Below are positions 1 through 9,382 of a stretch of 64,000 nucleotides of DNA, one piece after another. The translations under genes and the position numbers were made by a program. Below the pieces are notes generated by a model. That model was not told where the DNA came from. It made no database searches and was given only the letters and a program-made list of their open reading frames with translations. The stretch is taken from contig NZ_AWUK01000017.1 of NCBI RefSeq assembly GCF_000499205.1, forward strand, positions 248,001-312,000, in the 5' to 3' direction. The stretch's first letter is position 1. Every line of letters starts with the position of its first letter. The stretch is from Paenibacillus sp. MAEPY2. Lineage in GTDB: Bacteria; Bacillota; Bacilli; Paenibacillales; Paenibacillaceae.

Positions 1-1664
1 AAGCAATCATGTGCTGCCTCTTTGGCAGCAGCGGCTGTCGTATTCAAGACCCTGTGCTTCACACGCAGCAAGGATTGCGGGGACATGCTCAGGTTGCTAA
101 TTCCAAGCTCAAGCCACAGGGGAATCGAACGTTCGTCTCCTGCCATCTCACCACACACACTGATATCAATCCCTGCCGTATGAGCCGCCTCCACTGTCGC
201 GCGCAGCATGCGCAGTACAGCCGGATGATACGGATGATACATATGTGCAATCTGCTCATTCATTCGATCTACCGCCAATACATACTGCACGAGATCATTC
301 GTACCAATGCTGAAGAAATCCGCTTCCTCGGCAAGCAGGTCGGCTATCATCACCGCTGCCGGAACCTCAATCATGATGCCCACCTGAATATGCGGATCAT
401 ACGGCAATTGGCGCTCATCCAGATCGGACATCGCTTCACGGAGGATTTCATTGGCCTCCTGAAGTTCTTCTACCGAAGAGATCATCGGGTACATAATTTT
501 GACATTGCCTGCAGCACTGGCGCGCAGAATGGCTGTAAGCTGTGTTTTGAACAGATCTTTACGGTCCAGGCTGATCCGAATCGCTCGATATCCCAGAAAC
601 GGGTTATCTTCTTCGGGAAGTTCGAAATAGTCGAGCTGCTTGTCACCACCGATATCGAGCGTACGAATGACGACAGACTGACCTGCAGTTTTCTCAGCGA
701 CAAGACGATAAACCTCATACTGTTCCTGCTCACCCGGGAACGTAGCCCGATCCATGTACAGGAACTCTGTCCGGAACAAGCCGACTCCCTTGGCCCCGTG
801 TTTCAGTGCCAAATCCAGTTCCTTAACGGAGCTGATATTGGAAGCCAGATGCAGAACGGAGCCGTCTTTGGTTACGGCATCGACTGTTGCAAGTACCTGC
901 AGCTGTTCTTTTTTCTTCAATTGTTTGCTGCGAATCATCGTGTAACGCTCAATCGTCTTGCGATCCGGCTCCGTAAAGACGAGGCCGTTATCTCCATCCA
1001 CAACCAACATATCTCCGGTCTCTACCGGCATGCCAAGACTCGCTTCCAGACCGGAAACGAGAGGAATACCAAGGGCACGAGCCATAATGGCCGAATGTGA
1101 CGTTTTGCCTCCGATGAGTGTCACAATGCCCAGCACGTGGGTTGGATTCAAATGAGCCAATTGAGAGGGAGACAACTCTTTGGCCACGAGTATATACGGC
1201 TGGGTATCCGATGGGAGCGTAATTTCCGGTGCGCCCAGCAGATGTTTTAACAAGCGGTTACCCACGTCCTTGATGTCGATGGCCCGTTCCTTCATATACT
1301 CGTCGTCGAGCAGGTCAAACATAGTGACAAAATGGTCGATGGCTTCTTTGACGGCTACTTCTGCCGCCTTGTACTGCCGTTCAATAATACCGCGAATTTC
1401 GTTCATGAATACCGGATCTTCCAGAATGGCCAGATGCGCATCAAAGATGCTGGACTCTTCAGGACCGACCACTTCCTTGAACTCGTTCTTGATATATTCA
1501 ATCTCATCCTTTGATGTCCGTATGCCCTCGTACAGCCGTTCGAACTCTTGGGCGAGATCCACCGAATCCATCTTCTGATCCGGCAGATCCCATTCCCAAC
1601 TGGGCAGGACAAATGCTTTGCCGATGGCTATGCCTGCAGCGCCGTTGATGCCTTGTATCTTCAT
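1..1664 (-). CDS. ptsI: PTS enzyme I (phosphoenolpyruvate-protein phosphotransferase), 3' end cut by the window
   Basis: Cytoplasmic enzyme I takes phosphate from PEP and passes it to HPr for all PTS sugars. About 554 codons are visible and no stop occurs before the window edge; the family is usually 570-590 aa, so only the last residues are missing. Translation shows the N-terminal HPr-binding helical region, the phosphohistidine motif GGKTSHSAIMAR (His near residue 190), and the PEP-binding barrel with FLYMDR, a GIMIEVPAA segment and the VCGEMAGD motif. The ATG at 1664 overlaps the TGA of the upstream transporter gene (ATGA), so translation is probably coupled. No ptsH lies between the two genes, which differs from the usual ptsG-ptsH-ptsI order. 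Confidence 0.95.
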   Translation of the reverse strand, partial: MKIQGINGAAGIAIGKAFVLPSWEWDLPDQKMDSVDLAQEFERLYEGIRTSKDEIEYIKNEFKEVVGPEESSIFDAHLAILEDPVFMNEIRGIIERQYKAAEVAVKEAIDHFVTMFDLLDDEYMKERAIDIKDVGNRLLKHLLGAPEITLPSDTQPYILVAKELSPSQLAHLNPTHVLGIVTLIGGKTSHSAIMARALGIPLVSGLEASLGMPVETGDMLVVDGDNGLVFTEPDRKTIERYTMIRSKQLKKKEQLQVLATVDAVTKDGSVLHLASNISSVKELDLALKHGAKGVGLFRTEFLYMDRATFPGEQEQYEVYRLVAEKTAGQSVVIRTLDIGGDKQLDYFELPEEDNPFLGYRAIRISLDRKDLFKTQLTAILRASAAGNVKIMYPMISSVEELQEANEILREAMSDLDERQLPYDPHIQVGIMIEVPAAVMIADLLAEEADFFSIGTNDLVQYVLAVDRMNEQIAHMYHPYHPAVLRMLRATVEAAHTAGIDISVCGEMAGDERSIPLWLELGISNLSMSPQSLLRVKHRVLNTTAAAAKEAAHDC

Positions 1665-3541
1665 TCTACCCCTCCAACGTTCCTGTCATAGAGCACCACG
1701 GACATAACGGATGCCTGACCTTTCTTAACTTGCTTAAATGGAGCAAAGCTCCATGATTTGACTCGATCTGGATTCGTGATTACCATTGGTGTCGTCAGCG
1801 ATGCCGCCTCGGCTCGCAATACAGCCAGATCAAACTTGATTAACAATTGCCCCGGCTCCACCGTATCCCCTTCCTGAACAAAGGCTTCGAAATGGCCTTT
1901 GAGTTGGGAGGTATCGATACCGATATGCAGCAGGACTTCAAGTCCTTCCCGGGTTGAAATGCCCAGAGCATGCATCGTCGGATACAAGTGCATAATTGTT
2001 CCATAGACAGGTGAGACGAGCTCTCCCTTTTCCGGGACAAAGGCTACGCCATCGCCCACAAGCTTGGCTGCAAATATCTGATCTGGTACCTCTTCAATCG
2101 GTAACATTTTACCCTGCACAGGAGCACAGAACAGAACCTGCTGCAGATCGCGTTCGAGCAGCTTGGCAATCTCTTCCCGAATCAATTCCGAGTAGGTGCC
2201 AAATACCACTTGTACGTTACCGCCACCCAGCTTGATGAGACCTGCGGACCCCATACTCTTCATTGCACCTGTATCGATTAACCGATCATTATGCACCGTG
2301 AGGCGAAGTCGCGTAATGCAGGCCTCTACCTGCACAATGTTTTCTTTCCCGCCCAGCGCTTCCAAAATGAGAGGAGCCTGATACGGAATGTTACCTACCC
2401 AATCTTCCAGCATGGAGCCCTCTTCACGCCCTGGAGTTGGAATCTTGAACGTGCGAATCGCCCACCTGAACAGGAAATAATAGACCAACCCATATAGTAT
2501 GCCAATCGGTATGAGCTTCCAAGCATTCTCCGATAGATGGAAATTGAGTATGTAATCAATAATGCCAGCCGAATAAGAGAACCCATGGCGTATATCAAGC
2601 CAGTAACTGATCCACATTGCAAGTCCCGACATGACCGCATGCACGATGAACAGATAAGGTGCTGCGAACAAAAAGGCAAATTCGATCTGCTCCGATACCC
2701 CTGTCAGGAAACAAACGAGTGCGGAAGTGAGAAATGTTTTTTTGATTTTCGGCTTCAGGTCTTCCCTCGCCTCCTGAATGATCGCAAAGGCAATCGCTGG
2801 AATCGCAAACATCATGATCGGGAACAAACCAGCCATAAAAAATCCTGCTGTTGGATCACCTGCAAAAAATCGCGGTAAATCTCCTTGAACAATGTTTCCA
2901 TCTGCTGTCTCATACGTCCCCAGTTGGAACCAAAATACATTGTTAAGCAGATGGTGCAATCCGAAGGCAACCAATACCCTGTACAGAACCCCATAAATGA
3001 ACAGCCCAAAACCGCCGAGACTGTATTCCCAGGTGGCGATGGCGTTCAATCCATGTTGAAGAATGGGTGCAATCCATAACATAAAGAAGGAAAACAGGGC
3101 TGAGCAGAGTCCAACAATGAGCAAAACAAACCTGGAACCACCGAAAAATTGTAAAATTTCAGGCAGTTTAATGCTTTTGAACCGATTATGCGTCACCCCG
3201 GCAAGTGCGCCGAGAATAATTCCGATTAAGGAAGCAGGTTGAACGGTGCCATCGCCGAAGTTGCGAGTCACCTGATCATATATCACAATACCAGCCAGAG
3301 CGGCGAGTCCCGCTTGTCCGGCCTGGTTGGAGAGTCCCAGCGCTACGCCGACAGCAAACAAATACGGCAAAAAATAAAAAATGCCGTGTCCGGCCACGGT
3401 AGACACTTCACCAACAACTTTCAATCCCCAGGCGTCCCAGGGCAAACTGCCAACACTCAGCAAAATTGCGGCGGCGGGCAGGACCATTGTAGGCAGCATT
3501 ACCGCTCGTCCGAGCTGCTGCAAGGATCCGAGCCAATTCAT
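1661..3541 (-). CDS. nagE: PTS transporter IICBA, N-acetylglucosamine/glucose family
   Basis: A 626-aa three-domain PTS permease that imports and phosphorylates a sugar. The order is IIC (about residues 1-385, many membrane segments, with GLHHLLNNVFWFQ and DLPRFFAGDPTAGFFMAG), then IIB (about 395-475, phospho-Cys in ACITRLRL), then IIA (about 490-626, VSPVYGTI and phospho-His in LLHIGIDT). The IIC and IIB wording is closer to the GlcNAc transporter NagE/NagP than to glucose PtsG; that substrate call is inference. Start ATG has AAAGGAGAGG upstream. It precedes ptsI with a 4-base overlap. The 150-bp leader contains small hairpins (for example GTTTTG-CTTTGA-CAAAAC), but I do not see a convincing antiterminator target. 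Confidence 0.88.
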   Translation of the reverse strand: MNWLGSLQQLGRAVMLPTMVLPAAAILLSVGSLPWDAWGLKVVGEVSTVAGHGIFYFLPYLFAVGVALGLSNQAGQAGLAALAGIVIYDQVTRNFGDGTVQPASLIGIILGALAGVTHNRFKSIKLPEILQFFGGSRFVLLIVGLCSALFSFFMLWIAPILQHGLNAIATWEYSLGGFGLFIYGVLYRVLVAFGLHHLLNNVFWFQLGTYETADGNIVQGDLPRFFAGDPTAGFFMAGLFPIMMFAIPAIAFAIIQEAREDLKPKIKKTFLTSALVCFLTGVSEQIEFAFLFAAPYLFIVHAVMSGLAMWISYWLDIRHGFSYSAGIIDYILNFHLSENAWKLIPIGILYGLVYYFLFRWAIRTFKIPTPGREEGSMLEDWVGNIPYQAPLILEALGGKENIVQVEACITRLRLTVHNDRLIDTGAMKSMGSAGLIKLGGGNVQVVFGTYSELIREEIAKLLERDLQQVLFCAPVQGKMLPIEEVPDQIFAAKLVGDGVAFVPEKGELVSPVYGTIMHLYPTMHALGISTREGLEVLLHIGIDTSQLKGHFEAFVQEGDTVEPGQLLIKFDLAVLRAEAASLTTPMVITNPDRVKSWSFAPFKQVKKGQASVMSVVLYDRNVGGVE

Positions 3542-3693
3542 GGCGACCTCTCCTTTCTATCCTAGATGGTAAGCTTTACGCAACGTTTTGTCAAAGCAAA
3601 ACAGTGAGCTGTTGGCAATTTGATTTACCGCTTGGATTTAACTTTATTCGACCCTCTTCTGTAAACTATATTCTGTGTTTCAATTATACAACA

Positions 3694-3727
3694 GCAAAAA
3701 TCCCGTCAACGTTGACGGGATTTTTGC
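3694..3727. terminator. Bidirectional terminator, perfect 17-bp arms
   Basis: GCAAAAATCCCGTCAAC is followed directly by its exact reverse complement, giving A and T runs on both sides. On the minus strand it lies just past the stop of the CoA-binding gene (3739) and upstream of the PTS operon. Confidence 0.85.
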
Positions 3728-3738
3728 TTGATCGAGAT

Positions 3739-4179
3739 TTAACCGCGTCCAGCACCGCGCAGAACGATGGAATCCTCTACCTTGATACAACGATTCGTCA
3801 CTGCTGTCATGCCGTTCTCAGCAGCAATCTGTACGGCCTCATCACTGTGGATGCCAAGCTGAAGCCACAATACATTTGCTTTGATCGCGGCAGCTTCACG
3901 AGCGACATCCGCGCAATATTCATCGCGGCGGAATACGTTCACGATATCGACTGGCTCAGGGATATCCGCAAGAGTTGCATATACGGTCTCACCGAGAATC
4001 TCACCTTGTACCTGCGGATTTACCGGAATGATGCGATACCCTCTGCTTTGCATGGCTTCCGCTACCATATAGGAAGTGCGATCTGATTTGTCCGATAAGC
4101 CGACGACTGCGATGTTGCCTGCCTTGCGCAAAATTTGTCCAATTTCTTCACGAGTAGGGTTGTTAAATTCCATGTTCAA
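3739..4179 (-). CDS. CoA-binding (YccU/YneT-type) small protein
   Basis: A 146-aa Rossmann-fold protein of the CoA_binding_2 family; the biochemical role is not established. Visible features are the nucleotide-loop segment NIAVVGLSDKSDRTS, the GYRIIPVNP strand, the VDIVNVFRR segment, and the C-terminal MTAVTNRCIKVED stretch typical of this family. Length matches the family (about 135-145 aa). The start is TTG at 4179 (AAGGATGG six bases upstream) or ATG at 4173. It is monocistronic by appearance, between aroA and a strong terminator. Confidence 0.85.
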   Translation of the reverse strand: MNMEFNNPTREEIGQILRKAGNIAVVGLSDKSDRTSYMVAEAMQSRGYRIIPVNPQVQGEILGETVYATLADIPEPVDIVNVFRRDEYCADVAREAAAIKANVLWLQLGIHSDEAVQIAAENGMTAVTNRCIKVEDSIVLRGAGRG

Positions 4180-4209
4180 GCACCATCCTTTTCTGCTTAA
4201 CGTGTTATT

Positions 4210-5505
4210 TTACTCTTTTACCCATTGAACCGAGGCGCCAAGCGCCTGCAAATGATCAAAATATTGCGGATAAGACTTCGCTACGTGGTGTGCATCCCGA
4301 ATACGAAGCGGTTCTTTGGAACGCAGACCGACAACGGTCAGTGCCATAATTACGCGATGATCGTAGTGAGCATTAATCTCAACGCCGCCTTCAACGCCTT
4401 CCGGACGACCATGTACGATAATTTCGGCTTGGCGTTCCTCAACGTTGGCTCCTGCTTTCCGCAGTTCGTTCAAATAATCCGTAATTCGGTCACATTCCTT
4501 GTAACGTAAGTTCTCTACATTATAGAACCGTGAGGTGCCTTCCGCAAACACAGCTGCCGCTACCATCGCCAAAACCGCGTCTGTCGCGGCATCTCCGTCG
4601 AATTCCACGGCTTTCAATCTACCGTTACCTTGAACGTGTACCACATCGTTCTCGTGCGTCAACGGCACTTCCATCATGCGCAGAACATCAACAATGGCAC
4701 GTTCACCCTGTTTGCTCTGTTCCATTAATCGTAAAATTTTAACATCCGATTGGGTAACAGCCGCAGCCGCGAGAACAGCTGCTGACCCGGGGTAGTCTCC
4801 TTGAACCGTATATGTTTGTGGTTTATAGGCTTGACCGCCAGGTACGCGGAAAGACATGTAATCATCACTCGCATGAATGACGATGCCCGCCTGTTCCAGT
4901 ACTTCCAGCGTCTGACCAATGACCACTTTGGATTTCAGGTCGTTCAATACTTCAATGGTGCTGTCTTCGGCCAGAAGAGGCGTTACAAACAGTAATGCGC
5001 TCAAGTACTGGGAGCTGACCGAACCGGATACCCGGATATGTCCTCCCTTGGCCTGACCACCTTTAATCGTGATCGGCAAGCGCCCTTGTTCGTGCTGTAC
5101 GTCAACACCAAGCTGACCAAGTGCATCGATCAGGTCATCGTGCGGGCGTTTGCCAAGAGAATCCGGGTACGTATTCACAAACGTAACCTCAGGACATAGT
5201 GCAGTTACTCCCATCAGGAAACGGAGCACTGCACCCGCATTGCCTACATTCAATTCACGCACATCCCGTGGATGGCTGCCAAAGCCCTGGATGACGATTT
5301 TGCTGTCATCTTCTTCAAGGACTGCTCCAAGATCACGAATACATCTGCGCATTGCGTCACTATCTTCACTATGGGCCGGGTAATGGATCGTACTCGTGCC
5401 TTCTGCCAATGCGGCAGCAAGCAGGTAGCGTGTAGTGTAGTTTTTGGAAGACAAAGCTCCAATTTCCCCGTTCAGGGATGGGGTCGGTTTAACGATAACG
5501 TCCAT
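4210..5505 (-). CDS. aroA: 3-phosphoshikimate 1-carboxyvinyltransferase (EPSP synthase), divergent form
   Basis: Joins shikimate-3-phosphate and PEP in the chorismate pathway. The 431-aa protein keeps most residues known from E. coli EPSPS: K21 and R26 (K22/R27), R95 (R100), R120 (R124), S164-S165-Q166, D309 (D313), E337 and R340 in YKECDR, R384 in YDHR and K410. The PEP loop is unusual: GNAGAVLRF instead of GNAGTAMRP, so the positions of T97 and P101 are Ala92 and Phe96. The GDKS start motif is replaced by SSKNYTTR and the region of R197 lacks Arg. Start ATG follows GAAGGAG. Shikimate kinase is encoded 650 bp away on the same strand. Confidence 0.92.
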   Translation of the reverse strand: MDVIVKPTPSLNGEIGALSSKNYTTRYLLAAALAEGTSTIHYPAHSEDSDAMRRCIRDLGAVLEEDDSKIVIQGFGSHPRDVRELNVGNAGAVLRFLMGVTALCPEVTFVNTYPDSLGKRPHDDLIDALGQLGVDVQHEQGRLPITIKGGQAKGGHIRVSGSVSSQYLSALLFVTPLLAEDSTIEVLNDLKSKVVIGQTLEVLEQAGIVIHASDDYMSFRVPGGQAYKPQTYTVQGDYPGSAAVLAAAAVTQSDVKILRLMEQSKQGERAIVDVLRMMEVPLTHENDVVHVQGNGRLKAVEFDGDAATDAVLAMVAAAVFAEGTSRFYNVENLRYKECDRITDYLNELRKAGANVEERQAEIIVHGRPEGVEGGVEINAHYDHRVIMALTVVGLRSKEPLRIRDAHHVAKSYPQYFDHLQALGASVQWVKE

Positions 5506-5669
5506 GGATGAAATTCTCCTTCATTGATTATAATGTGCTTCGTTAGATGATCCTGCTACGTATTTGGTTCAGGATACATGTGGTGATGCTATACTGCCAA
5601 ATTGACATTCCATACATCGCTTGGGTATCATTATAGGCGTTAAGTCCATACAGAAAAGAGGACCTGAAT

Positions 5670-5975
5670 ATGACACAAATTGCTGAAATTGAACCTTCTG
5701 AGCTGCGCCGCCGTTTGCAGGCGGGAGAGAAGCTGCAGATGATAGACGTCCGTGAGGACGATGAAGTCGCACAAGGCATGATCGAGGGAGCCAAACACAT
5801 CCCACTCGGACAGATTCCGGACAGACTGTCTGAAATTCAAAAGTCCGGTGAGATTGTTCTGATCTGCCGCAGCGGTTACCGCAGCGAGCGTGCCTGTGAG
5901 TATTTGCAGCAGCTCGGATATGATGGCTGCACCAATATGGTTGGCGGCATGCTGCAATGGCAGCAGGAAGACTAA
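5670..5975 (+). CDS. Single-domain rhodanese (sulfurtransferase)
   Basis: A 101-aa cytoplasmic rhodanese-like protein, likely carrying sulfane sulfur on the Cys of the loop CRSGYR (about residue 69). It has the usual N-terminal IDVREDDEVAQGMIEGA segment and C-terminal MVGGMLQWQQ, so the whole domain is present. The start ATG has AGAGGACCTGAAT upstream. It is transcribed divergently from aroA and ends before a clear terminator at 6065. The natural sulfur donor and acceptor cannot be told from the sequence. Confidence 0.9.
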   Translation: MTQIAEIEPSELRRRLQAGEKLQMIDVREDDEVAQGMIEGAKHIPLGQIPDRLSEIQKSGEIVLICRSGYRSERACEYLQQLGYDGCTNMVGGMLQWQQED

Positions 5976-6064
5976 AAAGCATCAGGATCGGGATATAGGG
6001 GTTAGAGTAGCTGCAATCAGCAGTTCAACATAAGCCCAGTACATCCTGATCCTTACAGTCAGTC

Positions 6065-6088
6065 AAACGGGCCAATCGGCCCGTTTTT
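6065..6088 (+). terminator. Rho-independent terminator after rhodanese gene
   Basis: AAACGGGCC-AATC-GGCCCGTTT with a following T run. On the minus strand it may also serve aroK, though the T run there is weaker. Confidence 0.85.
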
Positions 6089-6159
6089 CACATCTATCCG
6101 CCAGAATTACACGACCCCGTTCACCACTAACATCCTTCGGCATAGAAACAATTACAAGC

Positions 6160-6669
6160 TTAGACGCGGTAATGCGCTAAAATTAAACGAGTCACTTCAG
6201 AAGCGGATAACTCGGTTGTATCCACCGTGTAATGCGCAAACCGGTATGCGTCCTTCCGTTCCTGCATAATGGTCTGAATGCGTTCCTCCGCATTGCCTGC
6301 CAAGAGCGGACGATTTTCACAGCCGCTGACGCGTTCTACAATCACTGCCGGATCGGCAGTCAGGGCAACCACCCAGCCGTTCTTCGACATGACATCACAG
6401 TTGTCCGAACGCAGAACGACACCGCCTCCGGTTGCAATCACCTGCGACTTCTTCTCCAGCACCGAACACAGCATGCGGCTTTCGGCATCGCGGAAATACG
6501 TCTCTCCCTTGCCTGTGAACAATTCAGGAATCGTACAGCCTTCCTCTTTCTCCACCGCAGCGTCCACATCAATCAGTCGGTAGCCCAGCTCTCGAGCGAG
6601 CATATCAGCGACGGTTGATTTGCCAGTTCCCATCATGCCGATGAGAATAATATTATTAGACTTGCTCAA
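6160..6669 (-). CDS. aroK: Shikimate kinase
   Basis: Phosphorylates shikimate with ATP, one step before EPSP synthase. The 169-172-aa protein has the P-loop GMMGTGKST, the shikimate-binding LIDVDAAVE and ATGGGVV segments, and the lid motif NRPLLAG. A GTG at 6678 sits directly against the SD, while a TTG at 6669 lies 8 bases from AAAGGAG, so I prefer TTG. Same strand as aroA, but the rhodanese gene lies between on the other strand, so they are not one transcript. Confidence 0.93.
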   Translation of the reverse strand: MSKSNNIILIGMMGTGKSTVADMLARELGYRLIDVDAAVEKEEGCTIPELFTGKGETYFRDAESRMLCSVLEKKSQVIATGGGVVLRSDNCDVMSKNGWVVALTADPAVIVERVSGCENRPLLAGNAEERIQTIMQERKDAYRFAHYTVDTTELSASEVTRLILAHYRV

Positions 6670-6827
6670 GGTGTACACTCCTTTAATTCAAGCAATTCGT
6701 GAGCACTTTTGTCCTATCATAACACAGCCCTGCGGACTGGGGAAGGCTATCCTACTAACGACTCCCCTCCAGTAGCCACAAGCACTTCTAAGGTATCTCA
6801 AAGCAAGTCCATTTACTCCATAGATTT

Positions 6828-7022
6828 CTAACGAACTAAGATGAGCTTATTTCTGAATTTTAGCCGATTACAAAATTGTAACGAATCTCAGAAAACTTAT
6901 TTTTCTAAAACACCCTCAAAACAGCGAAATTTCACCCCAAATGATCTAAATAGGACCTTCTGAGTTCGTTAGCGAATAGAAAAGGCTCATATCCACGAAA
7001 TAGAGCTTCTCGGGTTCGTAAG
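6828..7022. repeat. Cluster of four 25-nt repeats, two direct and two inverted, 50-bp spacing
   Basis: Four gap-free copies of a 25-mer that starts like CTAACGAACTCAGAA and ends TATTT: plus-strand copies at 6828-6852 and 6878-6902, minus-strand copies at 6948-6972 and 6998-7022. Within each pair the starts are exactly 50 bp apart; the pairs face each other across a 45-bp gap. The surrounding region from 6670 to 7060 has no convincing gene. Confidence 0.8.
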
Positions 7023-7060
7023 ATGTAGGACCAGCTTACACCCCAGCTTACACATACGGT

Positions 7061-7110
7061 AAAAAAAGAGACCTGGAGCTCATCGGTATGAACCGACTCT
7101 CCAAGTCCCC
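7061..7110 (-). terminator. Terminator of gnd
   Basis: On the minus strand a long stem (GGGACTTGGAG against CTCCAGGTCTC, with an inner GTCGGT/ACCGAT stem) is followed by seven Ts, 92 bp after the gnd stop. Confidence 0.8.
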
Positions 7111-7201
7111 TTTTCCAAGCATTCGTCCATGCCTTTCTTTCAGCCAAGGCCCCTGATTCAGGACGCTTTAGCCAAACTCACGGACGGACGTATATACATT
7201 A

Positions 7202-8611
7202 CTATTCCATCCAGTTGTGGTGGAAGCTGCCTTCTTTGTCCAGACGTTTGAACGTATGTGCACCGAAGTAGTCACGTTGTGCTTGCAAGAGGTTCGCAGG
7301 CAAACGCTCTGTGCGATAACTATCGTAGTAGGACAATGCACTGGAGAAACCAGGAACCGGAACCCCTTGAGTTACTGCAGCAGCCACAACTTCACGCCAT
7401 GCGCCTTGGTAGGATTCAACAATGTTTTGGAAGTATGGGTCCAGAAGCAGGTTTTTCAGTGCTGCATCCTTGTCATACGCTTCTTTAATGTTTTGCAGGA
7501 ACTGCGAACGGATAATGCAGCCACCACGGAAGATCATCGCGATGTTGCCGTATTTCAGATCCCAGCCGTACTCGTCCGAAGCTGCGCGCATTTGGGCAAA
7601 GCCTTGTGCGTAGGATACGATTTTACTTGCAAACAGCGCTTTGCGCACATTCTCGATGAACGCTTTTTTGTCACCGGAGAATGCTTCAGTTGCAGGTCCA
7701 TTCAGGATTTTGCTCGCTGCCACACGCTCGTCTTTCATCGCAGACAGGAAGCGGGAGAATACGGATTCCGTAATCATGGACAAAGGTACGCCGAGATCCA
7801 GCGCGCTTTGGCTTGTCCATTTGCCTGTTCCTTTTTGTCCGGCTGCATCCAGAATGACATCAACCATTGGTTTACCCGTTTCCGGATCGTATTTGGAGAA
7901 GATGTCTGCCGTGATTTCGATCAGGTAGCTGTCCAGCTCACCCTGGTTCCATTCAGTAAAGATGGCATGAAGCTCCTCAACGGACACATTCAACACGGAT
8001 TTGAGCAGGTGGTAAGCTTCACCAATCAACTGCATGTCTCCGTATTCGATACCGTTATGCACCATTTTCACATAGTGTCCGGCACCGTCTGGTCCGATAT
8101 ATGTACAACAAGGATCGTCACCGACTTTGGCCGAAATGGCTGTCAGGATCGGTTCAACCAGCTTGTACGCACTCTCTTGTCCACCTGGCATGATTGCCGG
8201 GCCTTTCAACGCGCCTTCTTCCCCACCAGATACGCCTGTACCGATGAAGCGAATGCCTTTGTCTTCCAGCTCTTTGCTGCGACGTTGGGTGTCAGGGAAA
8301 TAGGCGTTACCGCCATCAATGATGATGTCGCCCTCATCCAAATGAGGAAGCAGTTGTTCAATGGTTGCGTCGGTTGCGTAACCGGCTTGTACCATGATCA
8401 GGATTTTGCGCGGGGATTCCAGGGATGCCACAAACTCTTCAATGGAGAATGTGCCTGTCAGGTTTTTACCTTCGGCTTCTTTCAGAAGATCGTTGGTTTT
8501 CTCCGGGGAACGGTTAAATACCGATACCGAGAAACCTCTGCTTTCAATGTTAAGGGCCAAATTTTTGCCCATTACTGCAAGTCCAATGACACCGATCTGT
8601 TGTTTCGCCAT
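7202..8611 (-). CDS. gnd: 6-phosphogluconate dehydrogenase, decarboxylating
   Basis: Oxidative pentose phosphate enzyme converting 6-phosphogluconate to ribulose-5-phosphate with NADP. The 469-aa protein (from [10 protein letters not shown]) begins with the dinucleotide fold [12 protein letters not shown], has the substrate motif [10 protein letters not shown], the catalytic Lys region [16 protein letters not shown], and the C-terminal tail [12 protein letters not shown]. The frame opens eight codons earlier at 8635, but the ATG at 8611 has GGAGG five bases upstream and matches family N termini. The closest wording is to the B. subtilis GndA type. Likely monocistronic, followed by the terminator at 7061. 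Confidence 0.96.
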   Translation of the reverse strand: MAKQQIGVIGLAVMGKNLALNIESRGFSVSVFNRSPEKTNDLLKEAEGKNLTGTFSIEEFVASLESPRKILIMVQAGYATDATIEQLLPHLDEGDIIIDGGNAYFPDTQRRSKELEDKGIRFIGTGVSGGEEGALKGPAIMPGGQESAYKLVEPILTAISAKVGDDPCCTYIGPDGAGHYVKMVHNGIEYGDMQLIGEAYHLLKSVLNVSVEELHAIFTEWNQGELDSYLIEITADIFSKYDPETGKPMVDVILDAAGQKGTGKWTSQSALDLGVPLSMITESVFSRFLSAMKDERVAASKILNGPATEAFSGDKKAFIENVRKALFASKIVSYAQGFAQMRAASDEYGWDLKYGNIAMIFRGGCIIRSQFLQNIKEAYDKDAALKNLLLDPYFQNIVESYQGAWREVVAAAVTQGVPVPGFSSALSYYDSYRTERLPANLLQAQRDYFGAHTFKRLDKEGSFHHNWME

Positions 8612-8723
8612 CTGGTCCTCCATCCTTTGCTCCAATTAATTTTATTGAAATGTACTCTCAACAATACCCTCATTTTAACGGTTTTACGCATAGAAGTGAA
8701 CCCCGGACCATGGTCGCACAGCG

Positions 8724-8751
8724 AGAAAACACCCCAATTGCCTGAGGTGTT
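8724..8751 (-). terminator. Terminator of the 199-aa unknown gene
   Basis: Minus strand AACACC-12 nt-GGTGTT followed by TTTTC, 32 bp past the stop at 8783. Confidence 0.7.
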
Positions 8752-8782
8752 CATCGTATTTTCATAAATACAGCGTTAAATG

Positions 8783-9382
8783 TCAGCCTTCCAGCATCAA
8801 CATGTGCCCTGACAACTGCTTTAGGACTTTACGACAGGCATCTGCTTTTTCGATATTATCCATCTGAATAGCGGCATGCAGACGCTCCAGTTCATCGTCC
8901 ACTTCCATACGCAGCAGCAGGAGACGCTCCTCGCCTTCGCGCGAGAGGAACATTTCTTCCATTTCTTCCGCCGTCGGCGCAGGTTCCTTTTGAAAAATAA
9001 CGCGCTGTTTGAACCCGGACACTTCAACGAGACGGATGACTTCACCAAACAAAATGTTCTCCACGGTCATCTGCTGATCCTTAAACCGTTTCACAACGGC
9101 ATGCCCGCGCGTATCCCCAATCAGCTTCTCCAACCATTCCGCAAGTTTTGCATCCTTGATAATATAATCCCCCGTCATCTTGTAATTCCCACTGCGCGTC
9201 TGTTGAAAACGGAGCTTTACCAGCTTGCGTCCGGTGCGGACTGACAGAATAAAGAAGGATTCGTCCTCGCTCCAATATAGTGAATACCCCTCACGAATAA
9301 GGTCTTTGATCAAATTTTGGATATGCCGACGGTTGAACCGCAGCTCCAGATTGCAATATTCAACTTCATAACTCTTATTCAC
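8783..9382 (-). CDS. Conserved protein of unknown function
   Basis: A 199-aa soluble protein I do not recognise. It starts with GTG, with GGAGGGAG seven bases upstream, and codon use matches its neighbours. The N-terminal half is basic and mixed alpha/beta (RFNRRHIQNLIKDLIREGY); the C-terminal 70 residues are strongly acidic and helical (EEMEEMFLSREGEERLLLL), suggesting a coiled or bundled helix. No signal peptide, membrane segment or catalytic motif is visible. It has its own terminator and stands alone between gnd and an MFS gene. Confidence 0.7.
   Translation of the reverse strand: MNKSYEVEYCNLELRFNRRHIQNLIKDLIREGYSLYWSEDESFFILSVRTGRKLVKLRFQQTRSGNYKMTGDYIIKDAKLAEWLEKLIGDTRGHAVVKRFKDQQMTVENILFGEVIRLVEVSGFKQRVIFQKEPAPTAEEMEEMFLSREGEERLLLLRMEVDDELERLHAAIQMDNIEKADACRKVLKQLSGHMLMLEG

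Noticed and set aside
9..1100. Long plus-strand frame of 363 codons
   Set aside because: Antisense of ptsI; the minus strand carries the enzyme I motifs and an SD-linked start.
7031..7053. Short direct repeat CCAGCTTACAC twice
   Set aside because: Only two 11-12-nt copies in a low-constraint spacer; not enough to call a functional repeat.
6932..7147. 71-codon minus frame in the intergenic repeats
   Set aside because: Runs through the 25-nt repeats and the gnd terminator, with no SD.
7217..8767. Plus-strand frame of 516 codons opposite gnd
   Set aside because: Shadow of a highly biased gene; Cys/His-rich composition and no SD, while gnd is unmistakable on the other strand.
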